Of a stretch of 64,000 nt of DNA, positions 10,608 to 20,200 are shown piece by piece. Origin of the DNA: Kalaharituber pfeilii. Its lineage: Eukaryota > Ascomycota > Pezizomycetes > Pezizales > Pezizaceae. The position numbers and the translations under genes are program-made. The notes under the pieces were generated by a model, which was not told the origin of the DNA, searched no databases, and saw nothing but the letters and a program-made list of their open reading frames with translations. Position 1 is the stretch's first letter; each line of letters starts with the position of its first letter. The DNA lies in assembly GCA_015179045.1 (NCBI GenBank), contig WHUZ01000059.1, forward strand, positions 124,001 to 188,000, read 5' to 3'.

Positions 10608-11994
10608 ATGGCTCCTATTATTCCAGATCCCGGTGATATATTATGGCTCCGGTCCGGTCAAACTATTGATGGTGTTGACCCTGGCCAGTTGGAGCATCCG
10701 GTAGTGGTTGTTGGTGGGGTTAAGAAAGGAAAGATCGTGATTTGTGGGGTATGTACTTAAATCTTTCTCCATTTTAGCGTTGGCCTAGTCTGGATGCGGA
10801 AAGAAAATGATGGATCCGGAAGCGCCACAACATTTGTGGAAATTTAAACGCAGGAACGAGTGGGGAGTAATATATTATTCGTTGGTCTTGGAATACGATA
10901 ATTCAAGTCATCTCTATCGCTAACCTCATGCCCTAGATCACGTCCTTTGGAAACACACCTCTGGAGACAAAATTCCGGGATCCTAAAATACGGTTCAAAT
11001 TCCTCCCTCTTTACTTCGACCCCCCAGATCCGCTCATCGATAACGATCGCGAGGGGGTCTGAAGGTCATCATCATCCATGGCTCGCCTTTCTCCAAGAGG
11101 TCATACGTGGATGCCTCAAGACCTGTCAGAGTGCCGACTACCGCCCTTTCGCCGCTAGCTTATGGTACGGCAGTGCTGGATCCGGATGCATTCTTGCAGC
11201 TGCGGAGGGAGATACTGATCAGGCAGCCAGAATGGAAGGGGAAACTTGGGCCAGTGAAGACAAAGTCCAAAAAGCAAAAGCGCACATCAGCGAGAAAGCA
11301 AGGCCCATCGTTGGCTGCAACATCGCATGCTTCTCGTCCCAACTTGGCATCACCTACAAGTGTACCATTGGCCTCAGAATCATATGCATCCCGTTCCAAC
11401 TTTGCACCACCCACAGCTCCATCGCTAGCCTCAGCCTCACATGCATCTCGCCTCAACTTGACATCACCTATAGGTCCGTCGTTGGCCACACCGTCGCATG
11501 CATCGCGCTCCAACTTTGCACCACCCACAGCTCCATCGCTAGCCTCAGCCTCACATGCATCTCGCCTCAACTTGACATCACCTATAGGTCCGTCGTTGGC
11601 CACACCGTCGCATGCATCGCGCTCCAACTTGGCACCACCTGTAGCACCAAGGGTGCCGGTATTGAATTCCCCTCGTGTGGGAACCCCTGCTCCGCAAAGT
11701 AGTAGAACTTACTATTCAACGCCGACACATACTCCGAGACCGGCTTCCGCCAGCACTTTCAACACGCACCGACTAGCTGATGAGGGGAGGGCAAGAATCG
11801 TCGATTACCGTCCAATTAGCCAACCTCTACCGAGAAGCTCTAATAACCGTCACTATATACGGGACCTAGAGAACGGGCCTATGCCGGAGTATGAGGAAGA
11901 AAGAGGGTGGAGTCTTGGAGGCGTGCTCGTCACAATTGCTACACTAGGCGTCGGCATTTATGCCACCATCCGGTATCTGATGGGACGAGGCTAG
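10608..11994 (+). CDS. Repeat-containing protein with C-terminal membrane segment
   Basis: Exon 1 is 10608-10748 (start MAPIIPDPGDILWLRSGQ); a 188-bp intron (GTATGT...GCTAAC...CTAG) follows; exon 2 is 10937-11994. The first 140 residues form a globular region (VVVVGGVKKGKIVICGITSF; later HGSPFSKRSYVDASRPVRV). This resembles an SH3-barrel/PemK-like family common in fungi, by pattern only. Next come about six 19-residue repeats (SLATPSHASRSNFAPPTAP type), a Pro/Ser/Thr-rich linker, an acidic patch (MPEYEEERG) and a C-terminal hydrophobic helix (SLGGVLVTIATLGVGIYATI), suggesting a tail-anchored or membrane-tethered protein. The frame breaks at the G5 run 11053-11057, where one extra G would restore it; the length would then be about 399 residues. 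No close neighbour. Function unknown. Confidence 0.7.
11411..11638 (+). repeat. Tandem duplication of 114 bp inside the coding repeat domain
   Basis: Two essentially identical 114-bp units, each coding for two 19-residue repeats (one FAPPTAP type and one LTSPIGP type). The near-identity suggests recent expansion or ongoing homogenisation. Confidence 0.85.
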
Positions 11995-12160
11995 TATCTG
12001 ATCCGGTGATCTTGAGGTTTTCGCAAGCCAGAGGAAAATCAAGCAAGGGCGGAAAGCGAAGTAAGGGTGGAAGCTATCTGCGAGAGAAAGCTGACTTCGA
12101 GATGAGGTTTTCTTACTTTCTTAGGTACATGTTTCATCAGCATAGTGTGTTTAGGTTACC

Positions 12161-12240
12161 GCCTTTTTTTTTTTTTTTTTTTTTTTTGTTTGTGTGTGTG
12201 TGTGTGTGTGTGTGTGAGTGTGTGATGCGTGTATGTGTGT
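12161..12240. repeat. Poly(T) and (GT)n microsatellite
   Basis: A run of about 25 T is followed by GTTTGTGTG and a long (GT)n tract. No tail of family A or B is attached, so a retroposon origin is not supported. Confidence 0.8.
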
Positions 12241-13810
12241 TCATTGTTAGGTTTCGATGCCCATAGTTCTGCATTGGCGGTTATGCATTGGTGGTTTCTT
12301 CATGTATTCTACTCACTCAAGATACATGAAAAAAAAAAGGACTTAGCATGTCTGAAGTTACTTTTGCACTTTCGAAGCTAACTACTAGCGGTACCCAAAT
12401 TGGAGTAAAACTATGCTATTTTGTTGATATGGTTGTTATGGGTTGCAACCGACCGTTTTGCAAACCGTTGCACCAAAAGGTAGAACTACCGGTACCACCC
12501 GGTAGTACGGTCGGTATATATAGGAGTATCCGGACGGGCCGGTCAGCGACTCGCTTACGTTTGCGCACGTGGTCATGGATCTTAGCTCCTTTAGACAGCC
12601 ACACGTACTAGTAATCAGCTTCCCTCTGCCGCCACAGTGATACGACAAATTTCCCTGGGACCAAAGCACAGATCTGTCGATCTGGTGGCTGGTGCAGGGT
12701 TTGAGTTTGAGCCAAGCTTCCCAAGACGAAGCATTGTACGGAGTACCAATACGTATTGGTGTGGGTGGCTGAGGCATTGGGCTGGTGGATCATAACTTGT
12801 GTTTTAGGGTGCTTAGTGTTCTCGTGCTTTATTTTCGGCCTCCGCCATGGCTTGGCCGTAGCCGACGGTGTCTTTGCTATTATTTCTTGGCAGCACACCG
12901 CCTCTTAGGATGGGTACGAGAACACTATCATGTGCATCTGCCCAATGCAAGAAAATAGGCGGAGGTATGTGATCGTCTAGATAGCAAGTTACACATTTCG
13001 GAAACAGTGCTTGATCGAGGGATCATAATACGTGTATGTACCCGTATTGCATACTCTATTCTCTAAAGTGAAAAAAAAAAAAGAGGAAAAAAAACTATTT
13101 CAATATTTTTGCAGCACACCGTTTCACGTTTATTTGTCCTCAGTGACGTACCAAGAAAATTTAAAATTACATGTATGTCGCGTTGCTTCCAGGGCCTCGT
13201 AACCAGACTTAGTCAGCAGTCGGTTCGACATACCCGAGTTTTTCGAACGCAGCCGGAAGTCACGTGTATCAGTCCTACCGATAACATAGGCTGGTTCGCA
13301 CGACCTCCGACAAGAAAATTTGAAATATACTCTAAGAAGAAGCAAGTATAGATGCCCGTGTTCGGCTACTGCATTACATGAGAATATATATCCATATATC
13401 TAGCTTGATATTAATTTCTGGATGTACGCACGTAATGATATTTTTACAGCAAATTATAGTTAATCTTGCATGTTGCATAATACAATCACCACTCGGTGGA
13501 TTATATGGCACAGGTCTCACATTTTGGCAGTAGAATCGTCATCTGAATAAGCAATATATCGCGTTCTATCTCAAATCAGCTGTCTCTTCTACCGCAAGCC
13601 CAAGAATCGGTGCATGCTCTTCGTAGCTACCACGAATTTGTTTTTTTTTTTTTTCCATTTTTGATGCGGGTAGTGCAGTAGAAATAAATGAACAATAGAA
13701 GCATGAAATTAGCTAGATAAGGCAATGAAATGTGAAAGCATATCGGAGAAGTACATAAACCAAAGTTACCAAACTAAAACTCACAAAGTACACATACCGG
13801 GCTCGCAAGG
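12241..13810. other. Intergenic; nothing recognised
   Basis: No coding frame with a domain. The piece around 13190-13215 (CTCGTAACCAGACTTAGTCA) resembles sequence at 14630-14650, so a dispersed repeat may extend here, but its limits are not clear. Confidence 0.4.
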
Positions 13811-13823
13811 GCGTACGGTTCAT

Positions 13824-14450
13824 TTTTTTTTTTTTTTTAATTTCATTAATCGCGTGCCGCCCTTGGGGCTATGGCGATGTGTAGATACATGAACTATATG
13901 AAAGTAATGAACTAAAAATAGATAACCCCCTACTCCTCCGCTGCCCATTCCAGGATCTCCATTATATTCGTGTCTTTCTCCGCCTGTCTTATTCCTTCCG
14001 CGCCCTTAGTGTTCTTTCTTCACCATGCCTGACAGTCACTCCTTATGTGCTCCCAGTTCTCCGGTGCCTTGCCGCACCACCTGCACTCCGGCGAAGTGGC
14101 CTTCCCTATCTTGAGCCTCCACTCCTTCAGTCCCTTGTTGCCAAGTATGCCTGCTAGGGTGGTCAATGCTCGACGCTTGTCAATCCTGTGTAAGGGTCGA
14201 TAGTTCAGGTCGGCTTGGTTTCTCTCCGCGGCTCGGGAGGCTTTGTATTCTTGTCTTATGCCGGCTTCCGTTACGATTTCGTTCTGGCATTGTAAGGCGG
14301 TGCCGATCTTTGCTGCAATGTCCGCCTCGGTGTTGCCTTTAACCCCTTTGCCCAGGTAATCGCAAGATCTAAGTCTCCTCTTTCCGCTCTCTCTTCCCAT
14401 CGTCTCCTTACCTCACCGGGAGCCCCGTCCGCCGTGGGTTCTCCTCTGGC
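13824..14450 (-). mobile_element. 5'-truncated LINE, family A (RNase H end of ORF2)
   Basis: Bounded by a perfect 13-bp duplication GCGTACGGTTCAT at 13811-13823 and 14451-14463. The minus strand carries the end of ORF2: VKGNTEADIAAKIG (RNase H), a linker, then CRWCGKAPENWEHIRSDCQAW (zinc motif), ending about 14020. The 3' UTR follows with the family A hairpin (ATCGCCATAGCCCCAAGGGC, GGCACGCGATTAATGAAATT) and poly(A). Length 627 bp. Reverse transcriptase is absent, so the copy is dead on arrival. The sharp duplication suggests recent insertion. Confidence 0.92.
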
Positions 14451-14599
14451 GCGTACGGTTCATGAGCACAACGAATAAATTGTAATGAAATAGAAGGAAA
14501 TTTATTGAAGGTATAGTTAGCACTGGGCCTTTCCACCTCTTGGCAGCACCCGGTCCTCGTCTGGGTACGAGAGTACGAGAACACGGAAATATATATATA

Positions 14600-14710
14600 C
14601 TTGTATGTGCCGGGCCATTCGTAGTCTCGTAACCAGACGCTGACTAAGCGGAGTTACTCCCAGTCGCCATTTGGCTACGAGAACACAGTCGCTACTGGCC
14701 CGGGCCACTC
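14600..14710. repeat. Dispersed repeat, copy 1 (partner at 34385-34447)
   Basis: GTGCCGGGCCATTCGTA and ACTGGCCCGGGCCACTCA occur here on the plus strand and, in near-identical form, on the minus strand at 34385-34447, where about 60 bp between the two blocks are missing. Nature unknown; possibly the end of a transposon. Confidence 0.6.
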
Positions 14711-14799
14711 AGAATTTGAATTTTCTCATTCTACCTACAATTCACCCTCTCAAGCTCTCACACACACTCGCCTGCCCACACATCCACTGTTTGAAAAAA

Positions 14800-14960
14800 A
14801 ACAGCGTCACTAAAGACCCTCCCGGCGACAGGAAAAAACAGCTTCATCAAGGACCCTCTCCAGCGAAAAAAAAAAAAACAACTTCATCAAGGACCCTTCC
14901 AGCGACAGGGGAAGAAAAAAAAAATACAGCTTCATCAAAGACCCCCTCCAACGACAGGGA
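14800..14960 (+). repeat. Minisatellite, units of about 40-48 bp
   Basis: Four diverged units of the form ACAGCTTCATCAAAGACCC, CTCCAGCGACAGG and A-rich spacer. Two further units lie at 15443-15510, so about 480 bp of unrelated sequence sits inside the array. Confidence 0.75.
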
Positions 14961-15442
14961 AACTAATGGTCCTCGGCTACTTCGATTCGAACAAACATGA
15001 ATTGCTATGTGGAATACATGACAGAAAAAGACAAGGAAAACAAATGAGGAGGCGTCCTATCCATGCTCTTTAGGTTGCGGAAATCGGCTCAAGGGGTTTG
15101 TAGCCCCTAATGCCCATGCTTAGTCAGTCGTTTTGCTGACTAAGCAGGGCAAACCGAAGGACCCCCCCAGTCTCTCCCACGGTGGGTGGGTGATTTCGCA
15201 ACTCACGCGGCTTGGAGAGGGAGGACCAGCGTCTCCCTCTCCCCTTCTATATACTGAGCATCCCTTCGCTGCCTGCCATGACTACCACAAAGGGGTCACC
15301 CAAACGGGAAACCAACTAGAGAGGGACTGTGCTGTGGCTTGGTGGCGCCCACTAGTGGCTTGCCCTCTCTTCCGTGGTCTCGAGGGTTCTGGTGGCTGCT
15401 CTCGAGCCTCCCATTAGCTTGCGGCTGAACCGCCAAATAAAA
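14961..15442. other. Sequence splitting the minisatellite
   Basis: About 480 bp separating the two parts of the array. It contains a perfect hairpin at 15119-15148 and an open plus-strand frame (15133-15417) without a recognised domain. No terminal repeats or target-site duplication were found. Confidence 0.4.
15119..15148. repeat. Perfect hairpin, 11-bp stem
   Basis: TGCTTAGTCAG, an 8-nt spacer and CTGACTAAGCA. No coding context. Confidence 0.75.
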
Positions 15443-15510
15443 TGGCTTCAACAAAGACCCCCTCTGGAGACAGGAAAAACAGCTTCAAAAAAGAACTCCT
15501 CCGAAAAAAA
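15443..15510 (+). repeat. Minisatellite, distal units
   Basis: Two further diverged units of the repeat at 14800-14960 (GGCTTCAACAAAGACCCCCT; CAGCTTCAAAAAAGAACTCC). Confidence 0.6.
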
Positions 15511-15516
15511 CAGCTA

Positions 15517-15908
15517 CAGTTTTCCCTTGCTATACCGGATCTGTAAAATCTGGCCTTTTTCGTCCGGTATAGCAAGGTTCCGCTATAGAATAAAATGCTT
15601 GGCAGAACAGGATATGTAGGGATGGGCAGCAAAGATAATGTAATTGGGAACAACGACAGCCTAATTTTATTATGTAATGTTAAGTTTAGTAAGCATCTGA
15701 AGGTGAATGCAATGTGGATAGCCAAGATTGGACGTTTCAGTGTTAGTGTATCCGGTATAGCAAATATTATTTGTATGGAGACAGGGGGTAAGTGCCTGGA
15801 AATTCCTGTCCGGTCCGGTATTCTTAGTGCGTCCGGTATAGCAAGAGGGTTTTGTATGGGAGCGGGATGTAGCAACCTGAGAGCATCCGGTATAGCAAGG
15901 GAAAACTG
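15517..15908. mobile_element. pogo/Fot1-like MITE
   Basis: A 392-bp element with terminal inverted repeats CAGTTTTCCCTTGCTATACC (then GGAT) at both ends, flanked by TA dinucleotides at 15515-15516 and 15909-15910 as for Tc1/mariner-type insertion. Additional internal copies of TCCGGTATAGCAA lie near both ends (subterminal repeats). The open frame inside (15595-15936) has no transposase motif, so the element is non-autonomous. Confidence 0.82.
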
Positions 15909-15910
15909 TA

Positions 15911-16172
15911 TATCAGGAAACCCGTTACAAGCATAGGGTCCGAACTGGCGAATATGCTTATATTGAAGCAGGGTACATACATGCAGAGGTAGGTACAGAT
16001 GGAAGTGTTATTTCAGGTGGAGAGTGGAAATAAAATCTAGCGGCCTTCTGAGGTTGCTGAGACTTTCTCTTGACTTCCAAGCATCCAATTCTCCGCATCA
16101 ATACCTCCTGAAACTCTGTGATATTCTAATCATGAGAGGGATCCAGTATCTATGAGCCCCTTTAATTCGGAT
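15911..16172. other. Intergenic; nothing recognised
   Basis: Short spacer between the MITE and the next LINE copy, with no supported feature. Confidence 0.4.
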
Positions 16173-16185
16173 GAGTGTCTGCAAT

Positions 16186-16435
16186 TTTTTTTTTTTTTTA
16201 ATATCATCAATCGCATGCCGCCCTATGGGCTATGGCGATACTATGTACATAGGGGATAGATAAGGAATAACATGAGTAAAGCTCGTCATGTTTCAAATAG
16301 GGAAAGATAATAGAAAAATCCCGATTCCGACTCACTCCTCCATCCGTCCCATTAATGTCAGGAGCTGGTCCCTGTCCGTCTCGCTCCCCTCCGGAGGTCT
16401 GGCTATGTCCTCCCTTCCCCCGGGTCATATCCTTT
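16186..16435 (-). mobile_element. 5'-truncated LINE 3' end, family A
   Basis: A 250-bp insertion flanked by a perfect 13-bp duplication GAGTGTCTGCAAT (16173-16185 and 16436-16448). It carries only the 3' UTR and the hairpin ATCGCCATAGCCCATAGGGC, GGCATGCGATTGATGATATT and poly(A) on the minus strand. The stem has ATCGC/GCGAT. Confidence 0.92.
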
Positions 16436-16448
16436 GAGTGTCTGCAAT

Positions 16449-17202
16449 ATCCTCTATGGGCAACTCATTACAAGCATATATACATGACTAAGCGCAGGAA
16501 AATAAGCAAATAGTAACATCGAAAATGTAATTATTTTGCATGATGGGAGGTGGGGGTCATATACTTACTTATACCGGGTATTTTTGTGACGGACGTTTTC
16601 CGTGCCCATTTCGAAAAGTAAACAATTCCCTTGTCATAACCTACCCGGGAGGGGATAACAACCTGTTTAACTGGTAAATTCGACAATGCCTCACACTGTT
16701 GTATCATTCAAACGATCTACCAATACATTAGTGAAAGGTAGGCTAAACTATCCTGTAATTCATCGATTTGGCAACATTGGTGGATAGGTTGACCCAATGG
16801 CCAATCTTACACATTTGCTTGTTTGTCAGGAAATTGGTTATGGGCGGTGGTGTCGTATAATTCCGTAGTCTCTGAAGAGCCAATTGCTATGGTTTACACA
16901 CTAGTAGGTGCACGAAGTACCGCGTTTGTGAGATGAAAACAATCTTCGTTAATTCGTTAAGAGTGATAAAGCGAGCTGACTATTCTGAGCACGAAATGAA
17001 ATTCAAAATTCTAAAAAAAACAAAAAAAACTGGGAAATTTCGGACACGAGTACAGAACGAGGAAAAAAAAAATAAACTACAAAAAAGCAGGGAAAGTAAG
17101 TAAGAATGCTGAGAAAGTGTCAAGGTGATTATTGAGGTGTGTATACATACATATTGTTATCATTCACGGCTTGCGGTAAAATTCCGAATACCCACCAGTT
17201 CC
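16449..17202. other. Downstream flank of the NLR gene; nothing recognised
   Basis: AT-rich sequence without a convincing frame. It probably includes the 3' UTR of the NLR gene that ends at 17203. Confidence 0.4.
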
Positions 17203-20200
17203 TCAGGCTCGATTAGCTTGGTTCAGATATGCTTCCACCAGTAGTTTTGCTATCTCCTGTTTTTCATTTTCAACAGCCAAGGCAATTGAACATAAGGGCC
17301 CTGCTTTGGCTTCCAGTTGAGATGTCGAGGTATTATGCGGTAGCTTATCGAAGCCATGGTTTGAACGGCAATTTTCGTGGCCCACCATAGCGTTGTTCGC
17401 CAACAGGACTTGCACAATTTGGAGACCGTCTCGCTTTCGATTTCGGAGTGCCCACGAAGGAGTTGAAGCTGCACGCATAAGGACTGTCTGCCCTTTATTA
17501 TCGCGTCTGTTGACCTCAGCCCCTGCTGCAAGAAGCTCTTTTACAACCTCGACATGGCCTCTTGCTGCAGCCCAGTGCAAGGGCGTTTTCTTATTGTCGT
17601 CACTGGCATTGACTTCCGCTCCTGCCTCCAGAAGCTGCTCCACAACCTCGACATGGCCTCCTGCTGCAGCCCAGTGCAAGGGTGGCCATCCATAAATGCT
17701 AGAGCCATTGACCACCGCTCCTGCTTCTAGAAGCTGCTTTAAAACTTCGACACGTCCTCCTGTTGCAGCCCAGTGCAAGGGTGTTTTCTTATTTCTGTCA
17801 CTGGCATTGACCCGAGCTCCTGCTTCTAAAAGCTGCTTTACAACCTCGACATGGCCTCCTTGTGCAGCCCAGTGCAAGGGTGTCTTGATGATGTCAGTGG
17901 CATTGACCTCCGCTCCTGCTTCTAGAACCTGCTTTACAACCTGGACACGTCCTCCTTCTGCAGCCCAGTGCAAGGGTGTCTTCTGATATCCGTCACTGGC
18001 ATGGATACCTGCTCCTGCTTCTAGAAGCTGCTTTACAACCTCGCCATGTCCTCCTTGCGCAGCCCAGTGCAAGGGTGTCTTCTTGATGACGTCAGTGGCA
18101 TTGACCTCTGCTCCTGCTTGTAGAAGCAGCTTTAAAACTTCGACACGTCCTCCTGTTGCAGCCCAGTGCAAGGGTGTCTTCTTATATCCATCACTGGCAT
18201 TGACCCGAGCTCCTGCTTCTAGAAGCTGCTTTACAACCTCGACATGGCCTCCTTGTGCAGCCCAGTGCAAGGGTGACCATCTAAAATTGTCAGAGCCATT
18301 GACCACCGCTCCTGCTTCTAGAAGCTGCTTTACAACCACTACATGGCCTCCTTCTGCAGCCCTATCCAAGGGTGTCTTCTTATTGTCATCAGTGGCATTG
18401 ACCCCTGCTCCTGCGTCTAGAAGCTGCTTTACAACCTCGCCATGTCCTCCTTGCGCAGCCCAGTGCAAGGGTGTCTTCTCATTGTCGTCACTGGCATGGA
18501 TCCCTGCTCCTACTTCTAGAAGCTGCTTTACAACCTCGCCATGTCCTTCTTGCGCAGCCCAGTGCAAGGGTGTCTTCTTATCTTTGTCCCCACCATTGAC
18601 CTCCGCTCCTGCTTCTAGAAGCTGCTTTAAAACTTCGACATGGCCTCCTGTTGCAGCCCAGTGCAAGGGCGTCTTCTTATATCTGTCACTGGTATTGACC
18701 CGAGCTCCTGCTTCTAGAAGCTGCTTTACAACCTCGACATGGCCTCCTTGTGCAGCCCAGTGGAAGGGTGTCTTGATGACGTCAGTGGCATTGACCTCCG
18801 CTCCTGCTTCTAGAACCTGCTTTACAACTTGGACACGTCCTCCTTCTGCAGCCCAGTGCAAGGGTGTCTTCTTATATCCATCACTGGCATGGATCCCTGC
18901 TCCTGCTTCTAGAAGCTGATTTACAACCTCGCCATGTCCTCCTTGCGCAGCCCAGTGCAAGGGTGTCTTCTTGATGACGTCAGTGGCATTGACCTCCGCT
19001 CCTGCTTCTAGAACCTGCTTTACAACCTGCACACGTCCTCCTTCTGCAGCCCAGTGCAAGGGTGTTTTCTTATTGTCATCACTGACATTGACCTCCGCTC
19101 CTGCTTCTAGGAGCTCATTTACCACCTCGATATGGCCTCCTGCTGCAGCCCAGTGCAAGGGTGTCTTCTTATCTTTGTCACCGCTGTCGACCACCGCTCC
19201 TGCTTCTAGAAGCTGCAATACAACCTCGACATGGCCTCCATGAGCAGCCCAGTGCGAGGGTGTCTTCTTATCTTCGTCACTGCTATTGACCTCCACTCCT
19301 GCTCCTAGAAGCTGCTTTACAAGTTCGGCTTGGCCGCGGTCTGCAGCTACATTTATTACGGCCGTTGCAAGATGGATGCTCATTTTTTGGCCATCCCCAA
19401 CGGATCGATGAACGGAAATCTGATCTTGCAAAGGATCAATGATCGTTTCAACGAGTTGCTCCGTGACCTCTCCATGTCCATTTTGGGCTGCACAGTAGAA
19501 CGCCTCAGCAAGTGTTTCAGCCAAGCGAGCTGTTGCCCACAAAGTCCGTTGGTCTAGAATGTGACACACACATCTCAATTGTCCCGCATTTGCAGCCTCT
19601 ATGAGTAAGGAGCTCCAATCCACTGGAGCTCCTGCAAGCACGAGCCTCTCAAAAACCAATAGATGACCTCCGGAGCACGCAGAATGTAGAGCATTCTGCA
19701 AATATTCCGGATTGTATGTAAGCTGCTCGCCAGCTTGTAATATGTGTTCTACAGTTGTGAGATGGCCTCCTGCTGAAGCAGCCATGAGGGGCGTTTGTAT
19801 TTCTCCTGTTTCGCGCAAGTGAAATTCACAGTCCAACTGTGAACCTTTGCTGAGGTAGAAGCTGACGAGGTAAGGAAATCCGAGTGCAGCGGAGACCAGT
19901 AGAGGCATCTCTGAGATTTGGTGCTCATACTTTGTCCCAGCAGAAGCTCTGGCAAGGAAAGCGTCTGTATACTGAGATGGGGAAATACCATCGGAGGCCA
20001 CTTCGTGAAATATCAGTTGGACTAGGCCCTCATGTAAGTTCTGAGCTGCCCATTTGAAACACTCATGGTGAGGATCATCTGCTGTTGGTGAATCTGACCG
20101 CCACGGGAGTTTGACCAGGTTAAAGCGATTGAGAGCAAAATCTCTAAACCAGGTCCAATATTGTTGCTGATCTATGGAGGGCCTCAAAATTTCTGGTAGA

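Noticed and set aside
12161..12240. Poly(T) tract as another retroposon tail
   Set aside because: No family A or B tail and no flanking duplication; it continues into a (GT)n microsatellite.
15595..15936. 113-codon open frame inside the pogo-like MITE
   Set aside because: No DDE or DNA-binding motif; its repeats (SGIA) are just translations of the internal TIR motif.
17393..19243. Long plus-strand open frames opposite the ankyrin array
   Set aside because: They are antisense shadows of the 99-bp coding repeats; the minus strand encodes clear ankyrin repeats in phase with NACHT exons.
17500..19335. Regularly spaced repeats that might look like a CRISPR array
   Set aside because: The units are contiguous 99-bp coding repeats without unique spacers, in a eukaryotic gene.
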